Source: CADEEN01 sp963740395
GTDB lineage: Bacteria; Pseudomonadota; Gammaproteobacteria; Burkholderiales; Burkholderiaceae_C
Assembly (NCBI GenBank): GCA_963740395.1
Contig: CAVUEP010000041.1
Coordinates: forward strand, 26,254-90,253
Length of the DNA stretch: 64,000 bases
Direction of reading: 5' to 3'
Under the pieces are notes generated by a model that searched no databases, was not told the origin of the DNA, and saw only the letters and a program-made list of their open reading frames with translations. Each line of letters starts with the position of its first letter. Positions within the stretch are counted from its first letter, which is position 1. The position numbers and the translations under genes were made by a program. Below, one piece after another: positions 17,319 to 28,282 of the stretch.

Positions 17319-17663
17319 TTAAGCCTTGATCTCTTCGCCGCTGGACTTGTAGACGCGCACGCCCTTGTCCTGCGTCTTGCGAGCCTTGCGGTCGGCCTCG
17401 CTCAGCAACTTGATACCCACGCGATCGGCCTTGCCGGTCTTGGGGTTGAAGATCGCCACATTCGATTGGTCGATCGGCATGACCTTGTCGACCACGCCGC
17501 CGGTGGTGCCCTTCATCGGGTTGGGCTTGACGTGCTTCTTGACCATGTTGACGCCATCGACCACCAGGTGGGTGTCGTCAACGCGGCGGGACACGGTGCC
17601 CTTCTTGCCTTTGTCGCGGCCGGTCAGAACGATGACCTGGTCGCCTTTGCGAATCTTGTTCAT
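17319..17663 (-). CDS. rplX: 50S ribosomal protein L24
   Basis: A 114-residue L24, an assembly initiator that binds 23S rRNA. The KOW motif is at the N-terminus (KIRKGDQVIVLTGRDKGKKG, about residues 3-22), followed by VVDGVNMVKKHVKPNP. The C-terminal end (SEADRKARKTQDKGVRVYKS) is a few residues longer than in E. coli. It lies between rplN and rplE. Confidence 0.99.
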   Translation of the reverse strand: MNKIRKGDQVIVLTGRDKGKKGTVSRRVDDTHLVVDGVNMVKKHVKPNPMKGTTGGVVDKVMPIDQSNVAIFNPKTGKADRVGIKLLSEADRKARKTQDKGVRVYKSSGEEIKA

Positions 17664-17689
17664 GGGTGGGTCCTTGCGGGCTGCACGCG

Positions 17690-18058
17690 TCAGAGCACTT
17701 CAGGCGCGAGCGAAACGATCTTCATGAAGCGCTCGGTACGCAGTTCACGCGTCACGGGGCCAAAGATGCGCGTGCCGATCGGCTCGAGCTTGGCATTGAG
17801 CAGCACGGCCGCATTGCCGTCGAACTTGACCAGCGAGCCGTCCTGGCGGCGAACACCCTTGGCAGTGCGCACCACGACGGCGCTGTAGATCTCGCCCTTC
17901 TTGACGCGACCGCGCGGCGCGGCCTCCTTGATGCTGACCTTGATCACGTCGCCGATGCCGGCGTAGCGGCGCTTGGAGCCGCCGAGCACCTTGATGCACA
18001 TGACGGATTTCGCACCGGTGTTGTCCGCGACGTCGAGTCGCGACTGCATTTGGATCAT
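17690..18058 (-). CDS. rplN: 50S ribosomal protein L14
   Basis: A 122-residue L14, found at the subunit interface where it contacts 16S rRNA. It begins MIQMQSRLDVADNTGAKSV, and the signature KKGEIYSAVVVRTAKGVRRQ is present. It is the first gene of the spc operon proper. A strong promoter match at 18190-18219 and a structured leader lie just upstream, so the spc genes probably have their own transcript as well as read-through from the S10 genes. Confidence 0.99.
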   Translation of the reverse strand: MIQMQSRLDVADNTGAKSVMCIKVLGGSKRRYAGIGDVIKVSIKEAAPRGRVKKGEIYSAVVVRTAKGVRRQDGSLVKFDGNAAVLLNAKLEPIGTRIFGPVTRELRTERFMKIVSLAPEVL

Positions 18059-18136
18059 GTTCTATACCCAACTTGAACCGCAGTGCCCCCATGGGAGTTT
18101 CCGCAGTCAGTCTTGGGCCCGTGGTGTGGGCTGAGA

Positions 18137-18178
18137 CCGAAATCGCCGCCGGCGCGTTGCGCAAGCAGCCGATTTCGG
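18137..18178 (-). promoter_or_regulatory. structured leader upstream of rplN
   Basis: A perfect 9-bp inverted repeat (CCGAAATCG / CGATTTCGG) encloses 24 bases that can fold further. It lies between the rplN promoter match and the rplN start, so it would be in the 5' leader of the spc transcript. No T-run follows, so it does not look like a simple terminator. A regulatory role is inferred. Confidence 0.5.
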
Positions 18179-18189
18179 CGAAGTCGCAG

Positions 18190-18219
18190 ATTATGGCGCA
18201 AACGCGCGGCGTCTGTCAA
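18190..18219 (-). promoter_or_regulatory. sigma-70 promoter for the spc operon (rplN)
   Basis: On the minus strand there is a perfect -35 TTGACA (18214-18219), an 18-base spacer and a -10 CATAAT (18190-18195, five of six). It sits 130 bases before the rplN ATG and just past the peroxiredoxin stop. This is the best promoter match seen inside the ribosomal cluster. Confidence 0.8.
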
Positions 18220-18238
18220 ACGCCGCGTGGACGGTTTC

Positions 18239-18754
18239 CTAGGCGCGGGCCCCTTGAGCTTGCCGCAGTAGGGTGGCGGCGTCGCTGACCTCGAACTTGC
18301 CCGGCGCTTCGACATTGAGTGCCTTGACGACGCCGTCGACGACGAGCATCGAGTAGCGCTCGCTGCGCAGGCCCATGCCCTTGGCCGTCAGGTCCAGGGT
18401 CAGGCCAGTTGCCTTGGTGAAGGCGGCACTGCCGTCGGCCATCATGCGCACCTTGCCAGCGGTCTTCTGATCGCGGCCCCAGGCCCCCATGACAAAGGCG
18501 TCGTTGACCGACACGCACCAGATCTCGTCGACGCCCGCAGCCTTGAACTCCGCAGCCTTCTCGACATAGCCCGGTACATGCTTGGCTGAACAGGTGGGCG
18601 TGAACGCGCCGGGCAGCGCAAAGATCGCAATCGTCTTACCGGCGGTGAGTTTGGACACGTCGAAGGCATTGGGGCCGATCGAGCAGCCGCCGCCTTCGAC
18701 TTCGATGAATTCCTTCAGTTCGCCTGCGGGAAGCTTGTCGCCTACTTTGAGCAT
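18239..18754 (-). CDS. peroxiredoxin (Prx5-like, AhpC/TSA family)
   Basis: A 171-residue peroxiredoxin that reduces peroxides through a cysteine thiol. The peroxidatic motif is PGAFTPTCSAKHVPGY, with Cys near residue 53. WCVSVNDAFVMGAWG and the arginine in LRSERYSML are typical of the Prx5 type, which usually draws electrons from glutathione or glutaredoxin. The start at 18754 (MLKVGDKLP) is preferred over an in-frame GTG/ATG extension to 18778 because it matches the family N-terminus. It lies between rpsQ and rplN in the same orientation, inside the ribosomal genes. That context suggests its expression follows growth rate. Confidence 0.93.
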   Translation of the reverse strand: MLKVGDKLPAGELKEFIEVEGGGCSIGPNAFDVSKLTAGKTIAIFALPGAFTPTCSAKHVPGYVEKAAEFKAAGVDEIWCVSVNDAFVMGAWGRDQKTAGKVRMMADGSAAFTKATGLTLDLTAKGMGLRSERYSMLVVDGVVKALNVEAPGKFEVSDAATLLRQAQGARA

Positions 18755-18844
18755 GGGTGTGTGTGTTCTCAAGTGCAATGAAAAACGGCCGGCCGCCAGT
18801 GTCAGGGCGTTCCGGCCATCGTGCCGATGGGCAGTCTGATGCCC

Positions 18845-19135
18845 TTAGACGATCGTCGCCTTCTGAACCAGGCGGGTCACGACCCAGGACTTGGTCTTGG
18901 AGATCGGCCGGCTTTCGGTGATCTCGACCACGTCTCCCATCTTGTACTCGCCCTTTTCGTCATGCGCGTGGTACTTGGTCGAGCGACCGATGATCTTGCC
19001 GTAGAGCTCGTGCTTGACGCGGCGCTCAACCAGGACCGTGATCGTCTTGGACCGCTTGTCGCTGACGACCTTGCCGACGAATGTTCGGGTGACCTTGGGC
19101 TTGGCCGGGGTTTGCACTTCGGCGGCGGTATTCAT
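18845..19135 (-). CDS. rpsQ: 30S ribosomal protein S17
   Basis: A 96-residue S17, a primary 16S rRNA binder with an OB fold. TRTFVGKVVSDKRSKTITVL and the signature GDVVEITESRPISKTK are present. An N-terminal extension of about 10 residues (NTAAEVQTPAKPK) is longer than in E. coli. Its start overlaps the rpmC stop by four bases (ATGA at 19132-19135). It is the last gene of the S10 block before the peroxiredoxin. Confidence 0.98.
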   Translation of the reverse strand: MNTAAEVQTPAKPKVTRTFVGKVVSDKRSKTITVLVERRVKHELYGKIIGRSTKYHAHDEKGEYKMGDVVEITESRPISKTKSWVVTRLVQKATIV

Positions 19136-19332
19136 TTCGCGGCTCCCTTGTTCTTCTCGGCCAGTACGGTCTTGGCGCGAGCGATGTCGCGGCGGGTCTT
19201 GCCCAGCTGCGAATGGTTGGAGAGTTGTTGCGTCGCCTTTTGCATGCGCAGGCCGAAGTGGGCCTTGAGCAGGTCGGAGACTTCCTTCTCCAGCGCCGGC
19301 GTGTCCTTGGCGCGCAGTTCAGATGCTTTCAT
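19132..19332 (-). CDS. rpmC: 50S ribosomal protein L29
   Basis: A 66-residue L29, near the tunnel exit where SRP and trigger factor bind. It reads KASELRAKDTPALEKEVSDL, then LRMQKATQQLSNHSQLGK. Two adjacent ATG codons exist (19335 and 19332). I chose the second because AAGGA then lies seven bases away instead of four. It overlaps rpsQ by four bases. Confidence 0.97.
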   Translation of the reverse strand: MKASELRAKDTPALEKEVSDLLKAHFGLRMQKATQQLSNHSQLGKTRRDIARAKTVLAEKNKGAAK

Positions 19333-19348
19333 CATGGATTCCTTCAGC

Positions 19349-19765
19349 TCAGGCGCCGACCTGGCGGGCCACGAACGTACACGACAGCGGCAGCTTTGCC
19401 GCAGCCAACGTGAACGCTTCGCGAGCCAGCGCCTCGGGCACGCCGTTGAGTTCATAGAGCACCTTGCCCGGCTGGATCTCAGCCACGTAGTACTCGGGAT
19501 TGCCCTTGCCGTTGCCCATGCGCACTTCGGCCGGCTTCTGTGAAATCGGCTTGTCGGGGAAGATGCGGATGAAGATGCGGCCACCGCGTTTGATATGGCG
19601 CGAAATGGCGCGACGGGCGGCTTCGATCTGACGCGCAGTCAGGCGGCCGCGTTCGGTCGCCTTGAGGCCGAAGTCGCCGAACGACACGGCGGCACCGCGC
19701 GTGGCGATACCTGTGTTGCGGCCCTTCTGCTCCTTGCGGTATTTCCGGCGTGAGGGTTGCAGCAT
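19349..19765 (-). CDS. rplP: 50S ribosomal protein L16
   Basis: A 138-residue L16, which helps form the A-site region of the peptidyl-transferase centre. MLQPSRRKYRKEQKGRNTGI begins it, and the signature RRAISRHIKRGGRIFIRIFP is at about residues 50-69. The arginine hydroxylated by YcfD in E. coli has its equivalent in the conserved EVRMGNGKGNPEYYVAE region. It lies 2 bases downstream of rpsC. Confidence 0.99.
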   Translation of the reverse strand: MLQPSRRKYRKEQKGRNTGIATRGAAVSFGDFGLKATERGRLTARQIEAARRAISRHIKRGGRIFIRIFPDKPISQKPAEVRMGNGKGNPEYYVAEIQPGKVLYELNGVPEALAREAFTLAAAKLPLSCTFVARQVGA

Positions 19766-19767
19766 GC

Positions 19768-20685
19768 TTATTCTCCTTTGGCGTCGCCACCGGCTGCTGG
19801 GGTGGCGGCGGGCTTGCGCACGCGCTTGACGGCGGGCTTCTTCGGGGCGGCGGGCGTGGGCGAGTCTGCGACAGGCGCAGCGACTGCGTCGGCCGGCTTT
19901 TCGGCGCCGGCGGCCGGCACGGTGACCGTCCGCGGCGCGCGCTCGGTGCGGCCTCTCGGCGCGCCAGCGGGGCCAGACGGGCCGCCGGGACGCGGACCGC
20001 GACGCGGACGGCGATCGTCGTCTCCTGCGTCGGGCTTGGCCGCCGGCGCTTCACCCGCGCCCAGCCGGTCGCCGCGGTAGACCCAGCACTTGACGCCAAT
20101 GACGCCGTAGGTGGTCTTGGCTTCAGAGAAGCCGTAATCAATGTCGGCCTTCAAGGTGTGGAGCGGCACGCGACCTTCGCGGTACCACTCGCAGCGGGCA
20201 ATCTCGATGCCGTTGAGGCGGCCCGACGACATCAGCTTGATGCCTTGAGCGCCCAGGCGCATGGCGTTCTGCATCGCGCGCTTCATCGCGCGGCGGAACA
20301 TGATGCGCTTTTCGAGCTGTTGCGTGATACTGTCGGCGATCAACTGGGCATCGATTTCGGGCTTGCGCACCTCTTCGATGTTCACGGCCACCGGCACGCC
20401 CAGGCGCTTGGTCAATTCGGCCTTGAGGTTCTCGATGTCCTCGCCCTTCTTGCCGATCACGACGCCCGGACGCGCCGAGTAGATCGTGATGCGAGCGTTC
20501 TTGGCCGGGCGCTCGATCAGGATGCGCGAAACGGCCGCATTCTTCAGCTTGGCCTTCAGGTAGTCGCGCACCTGCAGGTCTTCGGCCAGCATGGTGGCGA
20601 AGTTGGCCTTGGTAGCGAACCAGCGTGAGGACCAGGCCCGCGTGACGGGTAGCCGGAAGCCGATCGGGTGGATCTTTTGTCCCAT
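19768..20685 (-). CDS. rpsC: 30S ribosomal protein S3 with a long Ala/Pro/Arg-rich tail
   Basis: A 305-residue S3. Residues 1-212 are the normal protein: an N-terminal domain, a KH domain with VVIGKKGEDIENLKAELTKR that binds mRNA at the entry channel, and a C-terminal domain ending GVKCWVYRGD. After that comes a low-complexity tail of about 93 residues rich in Ala, Pro, Gly, Arg and Lys (for example RRPRRGPRPGGPSGPAGAP and KKPAVKRVRKPAATPAAGG). E. coli S3 is 233 residues. Tails of this kind occur in Burkholderiales, but this one seems long. The frame stays open and codon use is normal, so it is probably real. Confidence 0.98.
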   Translation of the reverse strand: MGQKIHPIGFRLPVTRAWSSRWFATKANFATMLAEDLQVRDYLKAKLKNAAVSRILIERPAKNARITIYSARPGVVIGKKGEDIENLKAELTKRLGVPVAVNIEEVRKPEIDAQLIADSITQQLEKRIMFRRAMKRAMQNAMRLGAQGIKLMSSGRLNGIEIARCEWYREGRVPLHTLKADIDYGFSEAKTTYGVIGVKCWVYRGDRLGAGEAPAAKPDAGDDDRRPRRGPRPGGPSGPAGAPRGRTERAPRTVTVPAAGAEKPADAVAAPVADSPTPAAPKKPAVKRVRKPAATPAAGGDAKGE

Positions 20686-20695
20686 GTGTTCTTCC

Positions 20696-21025
20696 TCAGT
20701 TCCCGACAGTCACGTAGATATGGCAGGTGCCCTTGCTGATGCGGTTTCCCCGGCCCTTGGCGCGTGCGGAAAATCGCTTCAACGTGGTGCCTTGCTCGAC
20801 GTAGATCGTCTTGACTTTCAGTTCGTCGATGTCGGCGCCGTCGTTGTGTTCGGCATTTGCAATGGCGCTCTCGAGCGCCTTCTTGATGATGCCGGCCGCC
20901 TTCTTCTGCGTGAAGGTCAGGATGTTGAGCGCCTGGTCGACTTTCTTGCCGCGGATCAGATCAGCCACCAACCGACCCTTGTCGGTTGACAGGCGAACGC
21001 CGCGGACGATTGCTTGGGTTTCCAT
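20696..21025 (-). CDS. rplV: 50S ribosomal protein L22
   Basis: A 109-residue L22, whose beta-hairpin lines the nascent-peptide tunnel. I chose METQAIVRGVRLSTDKGRL at 21025 because it matches the family start. The ATG at 21037 has AAAGG directly against it and would leave no spacing. The hairpin region GTTLKRFSARAKGRGNRISK (about 80-99) is intact. It lies between rpsS and rpsC. Confidence 0.97.
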   Translation of the reverse strand: METQAIVRGVRLSTDKGRLVADLIRGKKVDQALNILTFTQKKAAGIIKKALESAIANAEHNDGADIDELKVKTIYVEQGTTLKRFSARAKGRGNRISKGTCHIYVTVGN

Positions 21026-21040
21026 GGTCGTGGCCATCCT

Positions 21041-21319
21041 TTACTTCCTCGCTGCCTTCTTGTCGGCCGGGTGGCCCTTGAAGGTGCGGGTCAGCGCAAA
21101 CTCGCCGAGCTTGTGACCGACCATCTGGTCGCTCACATACACCGGCACATGCTGCTTGCCGTTGTGCACCGCGATCGTCAGGCCGATGAATTCGGGCAGG
21201 ATGGTGCTGCGGCGCGACCAGGTCTTGATCGGCTTCTTGTCTTTGTTCGCAGACGCCTTCTCGACCTTGCCCAGCAGGTGGTGATCGACGAACGGGCCTT
21301 TTTTGAGTGAACGTGTCAT
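21041..21319 (-). CDS. rpsS: 30S ribosomal protein S19
   Basis: A 92-residue S19, in the head of the 30S subunit with S13. TRSLKKGPFVDHHLLGKVEK begins it. The signature HKLGEFALTRTFKGHPADKK ends it. The length equals the E. coli protein. It lies between rplB and rplV with short gaps. Confidence 0.99.
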   Translation of the reverse strand: MTRSLKKGPFVDHHLLGKVEKASANKDKKPIKTWSRRSTILPEFIGLTIAVHNGKQHVPVYVSDQMVGHKLGEFALTRTFKGHPADKKAARK

Positions 21320-21328
21320 GACGGCCTC

Positions 21329-22153
21329 TTACTTCTTGCGGCGCGAGACGATCATCGTCTGCGTGCGCTTGTTGCTGCGGGTGCGATAGCCCTTGGTCAT
21401 CGTGTTCCACGGCGATACGGGCACCTGGCCCTCGCCGGTACGACCTTCGCCACCGCCGTGCGGGTGATCGACCGGGTTCATGGCCACGCCGCGTACGGTC
21501 GGGCGGATGCCCTTCCAGCGCTTGGCGCCGGCCTTGCCGTACTGGCGCAGGCTGTGTTCTTCGTTCGAGACCTCGCCGATGGTGGCGCGGCAGTCGATGT
21601 GGATCTTGCGAACTTCACCGGAGCGCAGGCGAACCTGCGCGTAGATGCCTTCGCGGGCCATCAGCGTCACCGAGGTGCCGGCCGAGCGCGCGATCTGCGC
21701 CCCCTTGCCCGGCAGCATCTCGACGGCGTGGATGATCGAGCCCACCGGAATGTTGCGGATCGGCAGCGTGTTGCCGGCCTTGATCGGGGCCTCGGCGCCG
21801 CTGACGATCGTGGCGCCTACCTCAAGCCCGCGCGGGGCGATGATGTAGCGGCGCTCGCCGTCGGCGTAGCACACCAATGCGATGTGCGCGGTGCGGTTCG
21901 GGTCGTATTCGACACGCTCGACCTTCGCCGGAATCGCGTCCTTGTTGCGCAGGAAGTCGATCACGCGGTAGTGGTGCTTGTGGCCGCCGCCCCTGTGCCG
22001 GATCGTGATGTGGCCGTTGTTGTTGCGGCCGGCGTTCTGCATCTGCGGCTCGAGCAGCGAAGCTTCGGGCTTGCCCTTGTGCAGATGCTTGTGAACCACC
22101 TTGACCACGGCGCGGCGGCCGGGCGATGTGGGTTTGACTTTGATCACAGCCAT
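21329..22153 (-). CDS. rplB: 50S ribosomal protein L2
   Basis: A 274-residue L2, required for subunit association and for the peptidyl-transferase centre. The conserved histidine loop is in GVAMNPVDHPHGGGEGRTGE (about residues 224-243). RHRGGGHKHHYRVIDF near residues 52-67 is the OB-fold signature. Its last base of the start region abuts rplW: the rplW stop and rplB start share base 22153. The length is normal. Confidence 0.99.
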   Translation of the reverse strand: MAVIKVKPTSPGRRAVVKVVHKHLHKGKPEASLLEPQMQNAGRNNNGHITIRHRGGGHKHHYRVIDFLRNKDAIPAKVERVEYDPNRTAHIALVCYADGERRYIIAPRGLEVGATIVSGAEAPIKAGNTLPIRNIPVGSIIHAVEMLPGKGAQIARSAGTSVTLMAREGIYAQVRLRSGEVRKIHIDCRATIGEVSNEEHSLRQYGKAGAKRWKGIRPTVRGVAMNPVDHPHGGGEGRTGEGQVPVSPWNTMTKGYRTRSNKRTQTMIVSRRKK

Positions 22154-22482
22154 TACGCGGCCTCCCCGGTGAAGTTGAGCTCCTGGCCCTTCTTCAGCGA
22201 CACATATGCCTTCTTGATGTGGTCACGGCGACCAATCGACTTGCCGAAGCGCTTTTCCTTGCCGCGCTGATTGATCGTGCGCACGGCCTCGACCTCGACC
22301 TTGAACATCAGCTCGACGGCGGCCTTGATCTCGGGTTTGCTGGCGTCGCGCAGCACCTTGAACAGCACCTGGTTGTGCTTCTCTGCGACAGCCGTTCCCT
22401 TCTCGGACACGATCGGCTCGACCAGCACCTGAGACAGCCGGCTCTCGTCGAACTTCTTGGGCATGTTGACGTTGCGGCTCAT
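22153..22482 (-). CDS. rplW: 50S ribosomal protein L23
   Basis: A 109-residue L23, at the tunnel exit where it docks trigger factor and SRP. RLSQVLVEPIVSEKGTAVAE and KVEVEAVRTINQRGKEKRFG are diagnostic. The start ATG overlaps the rplD stop (ATGA at 22479-22482). The MSRNVNMPKKFDES lead is a few residues longer than in E. coli. Confidence 0.98.
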   Translation of the reverse strand: MSRNVNMPKKFDESRLSQVLVEPIVSEKGTAVAEKHNQVLFKVLRDASKPEIKAAVELMFKVEVEAVRTINQRGKEKRFGKSIGRRDHIKKAYVSLKKGQELNFTGEAA

Positions 22483-23099
22483 GCAAACATCTCCTTCAAC
22501 TGCTCGATCGCGCCCTTGGTCACAAGGATCTTCTTGTAGAAGACCAGCGACAGCGGATCGGCGTAGCGCGGCTCAACAACCAGGACATTGGCCAGGTTGC
22601 GCGAGGCCATCATCAGGTTGTCGTCGACCAGGTCGGAAATGACCATCACCGACTCCAGCCCCATGGCCTTGAACTTGGCGGCCAACAGCTTGGTCTTGGG
22701 CGCCTCGATCGAAATCGAGTCGACCACGGCCAAGCGCCCGTCGCGTGCCAGCTGCGACAGGATCGCCGCCATACCAGCGCGGTACATCTTCTTGTTGACC
22801 TTCTGGCTGAAATTCTCGTCGGGCCGATTCGGAAAGATACGACCGCCCCCACGCCACAGCGGCGAAGAGGTCATGCCCGCGCGGGCGCGGCCGGTGCCCT
22901 TCTGGCGAAACGGCTTCTTGGTCGAGTGATGGACTTCGCCGCGGTCGAGCTGGGCACGGGTGCCCTGGCGCGCATTGGCCTGGAAAGCCACCACGATCTG
23001 GTGCACCAGCGCTTCGTTGTAATCGCGTGCAAACACGGTGTCGGGCGCGTCGACCTTCGAGGTCGCCTGGCCTTGATCATTGAGGAGCTCGAGTTGCAT
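22479..23099 (-). CDS. rplD: 50S ribosomal protein L4
   Basis: A 206-residue L4. Its extended loop reaches the exit tunnel (GTGRARAGMTSSPLWRGGGR, about residues 65-84), and the globular domain binds 23S rRNA. In E. coli L4 represses its own S10 operon. The start ATG at 23099 uses the last base of the rplC stop (TGATG), so translation is coupled. A GTG one codon earlier is possible but less likely. Confidence 0.98.
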   Translation of the reverse strand: MQLELLNDQGQATSKVDAPDTVFARDYNEALVHQIVVAFQANARQGTRAQLDRGEVHHSTKKPFRQKGTGRARAGMTSSPLWRGGGRIFPNRPDENFSQKVNKKMYRAGMAAILSQLARDGRLAVVDSISIEAPKTKLLAAKFKAMGLESVMVISDLVDDNLMMASRNLANVLVVEPRYADPLSLVFYKKILVTKGAIEQLKEMFA

Positions 23100-23779
23100 C
23101 ACTTGGCTCCCTTGTTGGTCGCGCTCGGGCGCGTCTTGACAGCCGGGCGAACGACGACATGGCCGTTCTTCGAGCCGGGGACAGCGCCTTTGACCAGCAG
23201 CAGCTGGCGCGCTTCGTCGACACGCACCACGTCGAGATTCTGCGTCGTCGTCGTTGCGTCGCCGCGGTGGCCCGACATCTTCTTGCCCGGGAACACGCGG
23301 CCCGGGTCCTGCGCCATCGAGATCGAGCCAGGCACGTTGTGCGAACGGCTATTGCCGTGCGACGCGCGCTGCGACTTGAAGTTGTGGCGCTTGATGGTGC
23401 CCGTGAAGCCCTTGCCGATCGAGGTGCCCTGCACGTCGACCATCTGGCCGGCGGCGAACATCGTGACCGGCAGCGAACTGCCCGGCTTGAATTGTTCCGC
23501 CACATCGGCTGTGACGCGGAACTCCTTGAGGATTTCACCGGCCTCGACACCCGCCTTGGCGAGATGCCCGGCTGCAGGTTTGGACACGCGCGATGCCTTG
23601 CGTGCGCCGAAGGCCACCTGGATGGCGCTGTAGCCGTCAGTGGCTTCGGTCTTGACCTGGGTGACGCGGTTGTTCGACACGTCGAGCACCGTCACGGGAA
23701 CGGCGTCGCCGTCATTCGTGAAGATGCGCATCATGCCCACCTTGCGCCCCAGCAAACCGAGCTGGTTGCTCAGACTCAT
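23099..23779 (-). CDS. rplC: 50S ribosomal protein L3
   Basis: A 226-residue L3, an early assembly protein reaching the peptidyl-transferase centre. The start MSLSNQLGLLGRKVGMMRIF at 23779 matches the family. An in-frame extension to 23854 does not. The signature FKSQRASHGNSRSHNVPGSI is at about residues 136-155, including the Gln that PrmB methylates in other bacteria (NxPGS-type region). It lies 99 bases after rpsJ. Confidence 0.98.
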   Translation of the reverse strand: MSLSNQLGLLGRKVGMMRIFTNDGDAVPVTVLDVSNNRVTQVKTEATDGYSAIQVAFGARKASRVSKPAAGHLAKAGVEAGEILKEFRVTADVAEQFKPGSSLPVTMFAAGQMVDVQGTSIGKGFTGTIKRHNFKSQRASHGNSRSHNVPGSISMAQDPGRVFPGKKMSGHRGDATTTTQNLDVVRVDEARQLLLVKGAVPGSKNGHVVVRPAVKTRPSATNKGAK

Positions 23780-23878
23780 ATTGGCTCCAATGCCCCACAT
23801 CGATTGGCAGGGCTGATGAGTTTTGGCAGCGCGTCCTGGCTTGGCCAAGGACATGCGCTGCCGGAAAAGCCTGCGATT

Positions 23879-24193
23879 CTACTGCAGCTTGATTTCGACG
23901 TCCACACCCGCCGGCAAATCGAGCTTCATCAACGCATCGACCGTCTTGTCGGTCGGATCGATGATGTCCATCAGTCGCTGGTGCGTGCGGATCTCGAACT
24001 GGTCGCGGCTGGTCTTGTTCACGTGCGGCGAGCGCAGGATGTCGAAGCGCTGCATGCGCGTGGGCAAAGGCACGGGCCCGCGGACGATGGCGCCCGTGCG
24101 CTTGGCGGTGTCGACGATCTCGATCGCGGATTGGTCGATCAGCTTGTAGTCGAACGCCTTCAGGCGGATGCGGATTTTCTGTTTGGTGGCCAT
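23879..24193 (-). CDS. rpsJ: 30S ribosomal protein S10 (NusE)
   Basis: A 104-residue S10, which serves in the 30S head and also as NusE in antitermination, where it pairs with NusB and NusG. KQKIRIRLKAFDYKLIDQSA begins it. The signature LPTRMQRFDILRSPHVNKTS is at about residues 42-61. It starts 9 bases after the tuf stop, so tuf copy 1 and the S10 genes probably form one transcript. Confidence 0.99.
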   Translation of the reverse strand: MATKQKIRIRLKAFDYKLIDQSAIEIVDTAKRTGAIVRGPVPLPTRMQRFDILRSPHVNKTSRDQFEIRTHQRLMDIIDPTDKTVDALMKLDLPAGVDVEIKLQ

Positions 24194-24202
24194 GATCGCT
24201 CC

Positions 24203-25393
<1,191 letters not shown>

Positions 25394-25507
25394 TTCAGTT
25401 TCTCCGTTGATTCAAAGAGCGTTGCCAGTGCGGGGTTAAGGTTTCCGGAGCCGGGTTGTTCGCCTGCCACTGGCAACAGGCGCCCGGGAACCGAAGACCA
25501 GCTTGGA

Positions 25508-27613
<2,106 letters not shown>

Positions 27614-27634
27614 GATCTTTTCTCCAAATGCAGG

Positions 27635-27670
27635 GGCCGCCGACGGGTTCAGGAAAACCCGAAGGCGGCC
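27635..27670 (-). other. hairpin in the rpsG-fusA gap
   Basis: A two-part inverted repeat: outer arms GGCCGCC / GGCGGCC, inner arms GGGTT / AACCC, and a six-base loop. It lies in the 70 bases between rpsG and fusA. There is no T-run. A processing or translational-control role is a guess. Confidence 0.4.
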
Positions 27671-27683
27671 GCGGGAACAGGTG

Positions 27684-28154
27684 TTAGAAGCGGAAGTGCG
27701 AGAACGCCTTGTTGGCTTCGGCCATCCGGTGCACTTCGTCGCGCTTCTTCATCGCGCCGCCGCGGCCTTCGCTGGCCTCCAGCAACTCATTGGCCAGGCG
27801 CGCGGCCATCGACTTCTCGCCACGCTTGCGGGCCGACTCCTTCAGCCAACGCATGGCCAGCGCCACACGGCGAACAGGGCGAACTTCCACGGGAACTTGG
27901 TAGTTCGCACCGCCAACGCGGCGTGACTTGACTTCGACCATCGGCTTGATGTTGTTCAGCGCGACCATGAAGATCTCGAGCGGATCCTTGCCGGCCTTCT
28001 TCTCGACCTGCTCGAGTGCGCCGTAGATGATGCGCTCGGCGACGGCCTTCTTGCCGGACTCCATGATCACGTTCATGAACTTGGAGAGATCGACGCTGCC
28101 GAACTTGGGATCGGGCAGGATTTCGCGTTTGGGTACTTCGCGACGACGTGGCAT
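27684..28154 (-). CDS. rpsG: 30S ribosomal protein S7
   Basis: A 156-residue S7, the assembly initiator of the 30S head near the E site. PRRREVPKREILPDPKFGSV begins it, and GGANYQVPVEVRPVRRVALA follows at about residues 82-101. The length is typical of betaproteobacteria. In E. coli, S7 represses its own translation through the rpsL-rpsG intergenic RNA. Here that gap is 128 bases and contains a hairpin at 28208-28227. Confidence 0.99.
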   Translation of the reverse strand: MPRRREVPKREILPDPKFGSVDLSKFMNVIMESGKKAVAERIIYGALEQVEKKAGKDPLEIFMVALNNIKPMVEVKSRRVGGANYQVPVEVRPVRRVALAMRWLKESARKRGEKSMAARLANELLEASEGRGGAMKKRDEVHRMAEANKAFSHFRF

Positions 28155-28207
28155 GAAAATCTTCCTTCTGTGGTTTCAGTTGACGCGCGGCTCTCACCTT
28201 GCGCCGC

Positions 28208-28227
28208 GAAGGGCCAAGAGACCCTTC
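28208..28227 (-). promoter_or_regulatory. possible S7 autoregulatory hairpin between rpsL and rpsG
   Basis: A 6-bp stem (GAAGGG / CCCTTC) with an eight-base loop lies about 54 bases before the rpsG ATG. The place matches the known S7 repressor site of E. coli, but sequence similarity to it cannot be judged here. Low to moderate confidence. Confidence 0.35.
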
Positions 28228-28282
28228 ACTTACTTGCTTCGCTTGGCCGCCTTCGGCCCGACCTAAGTCAGCGAAGCGTCGA

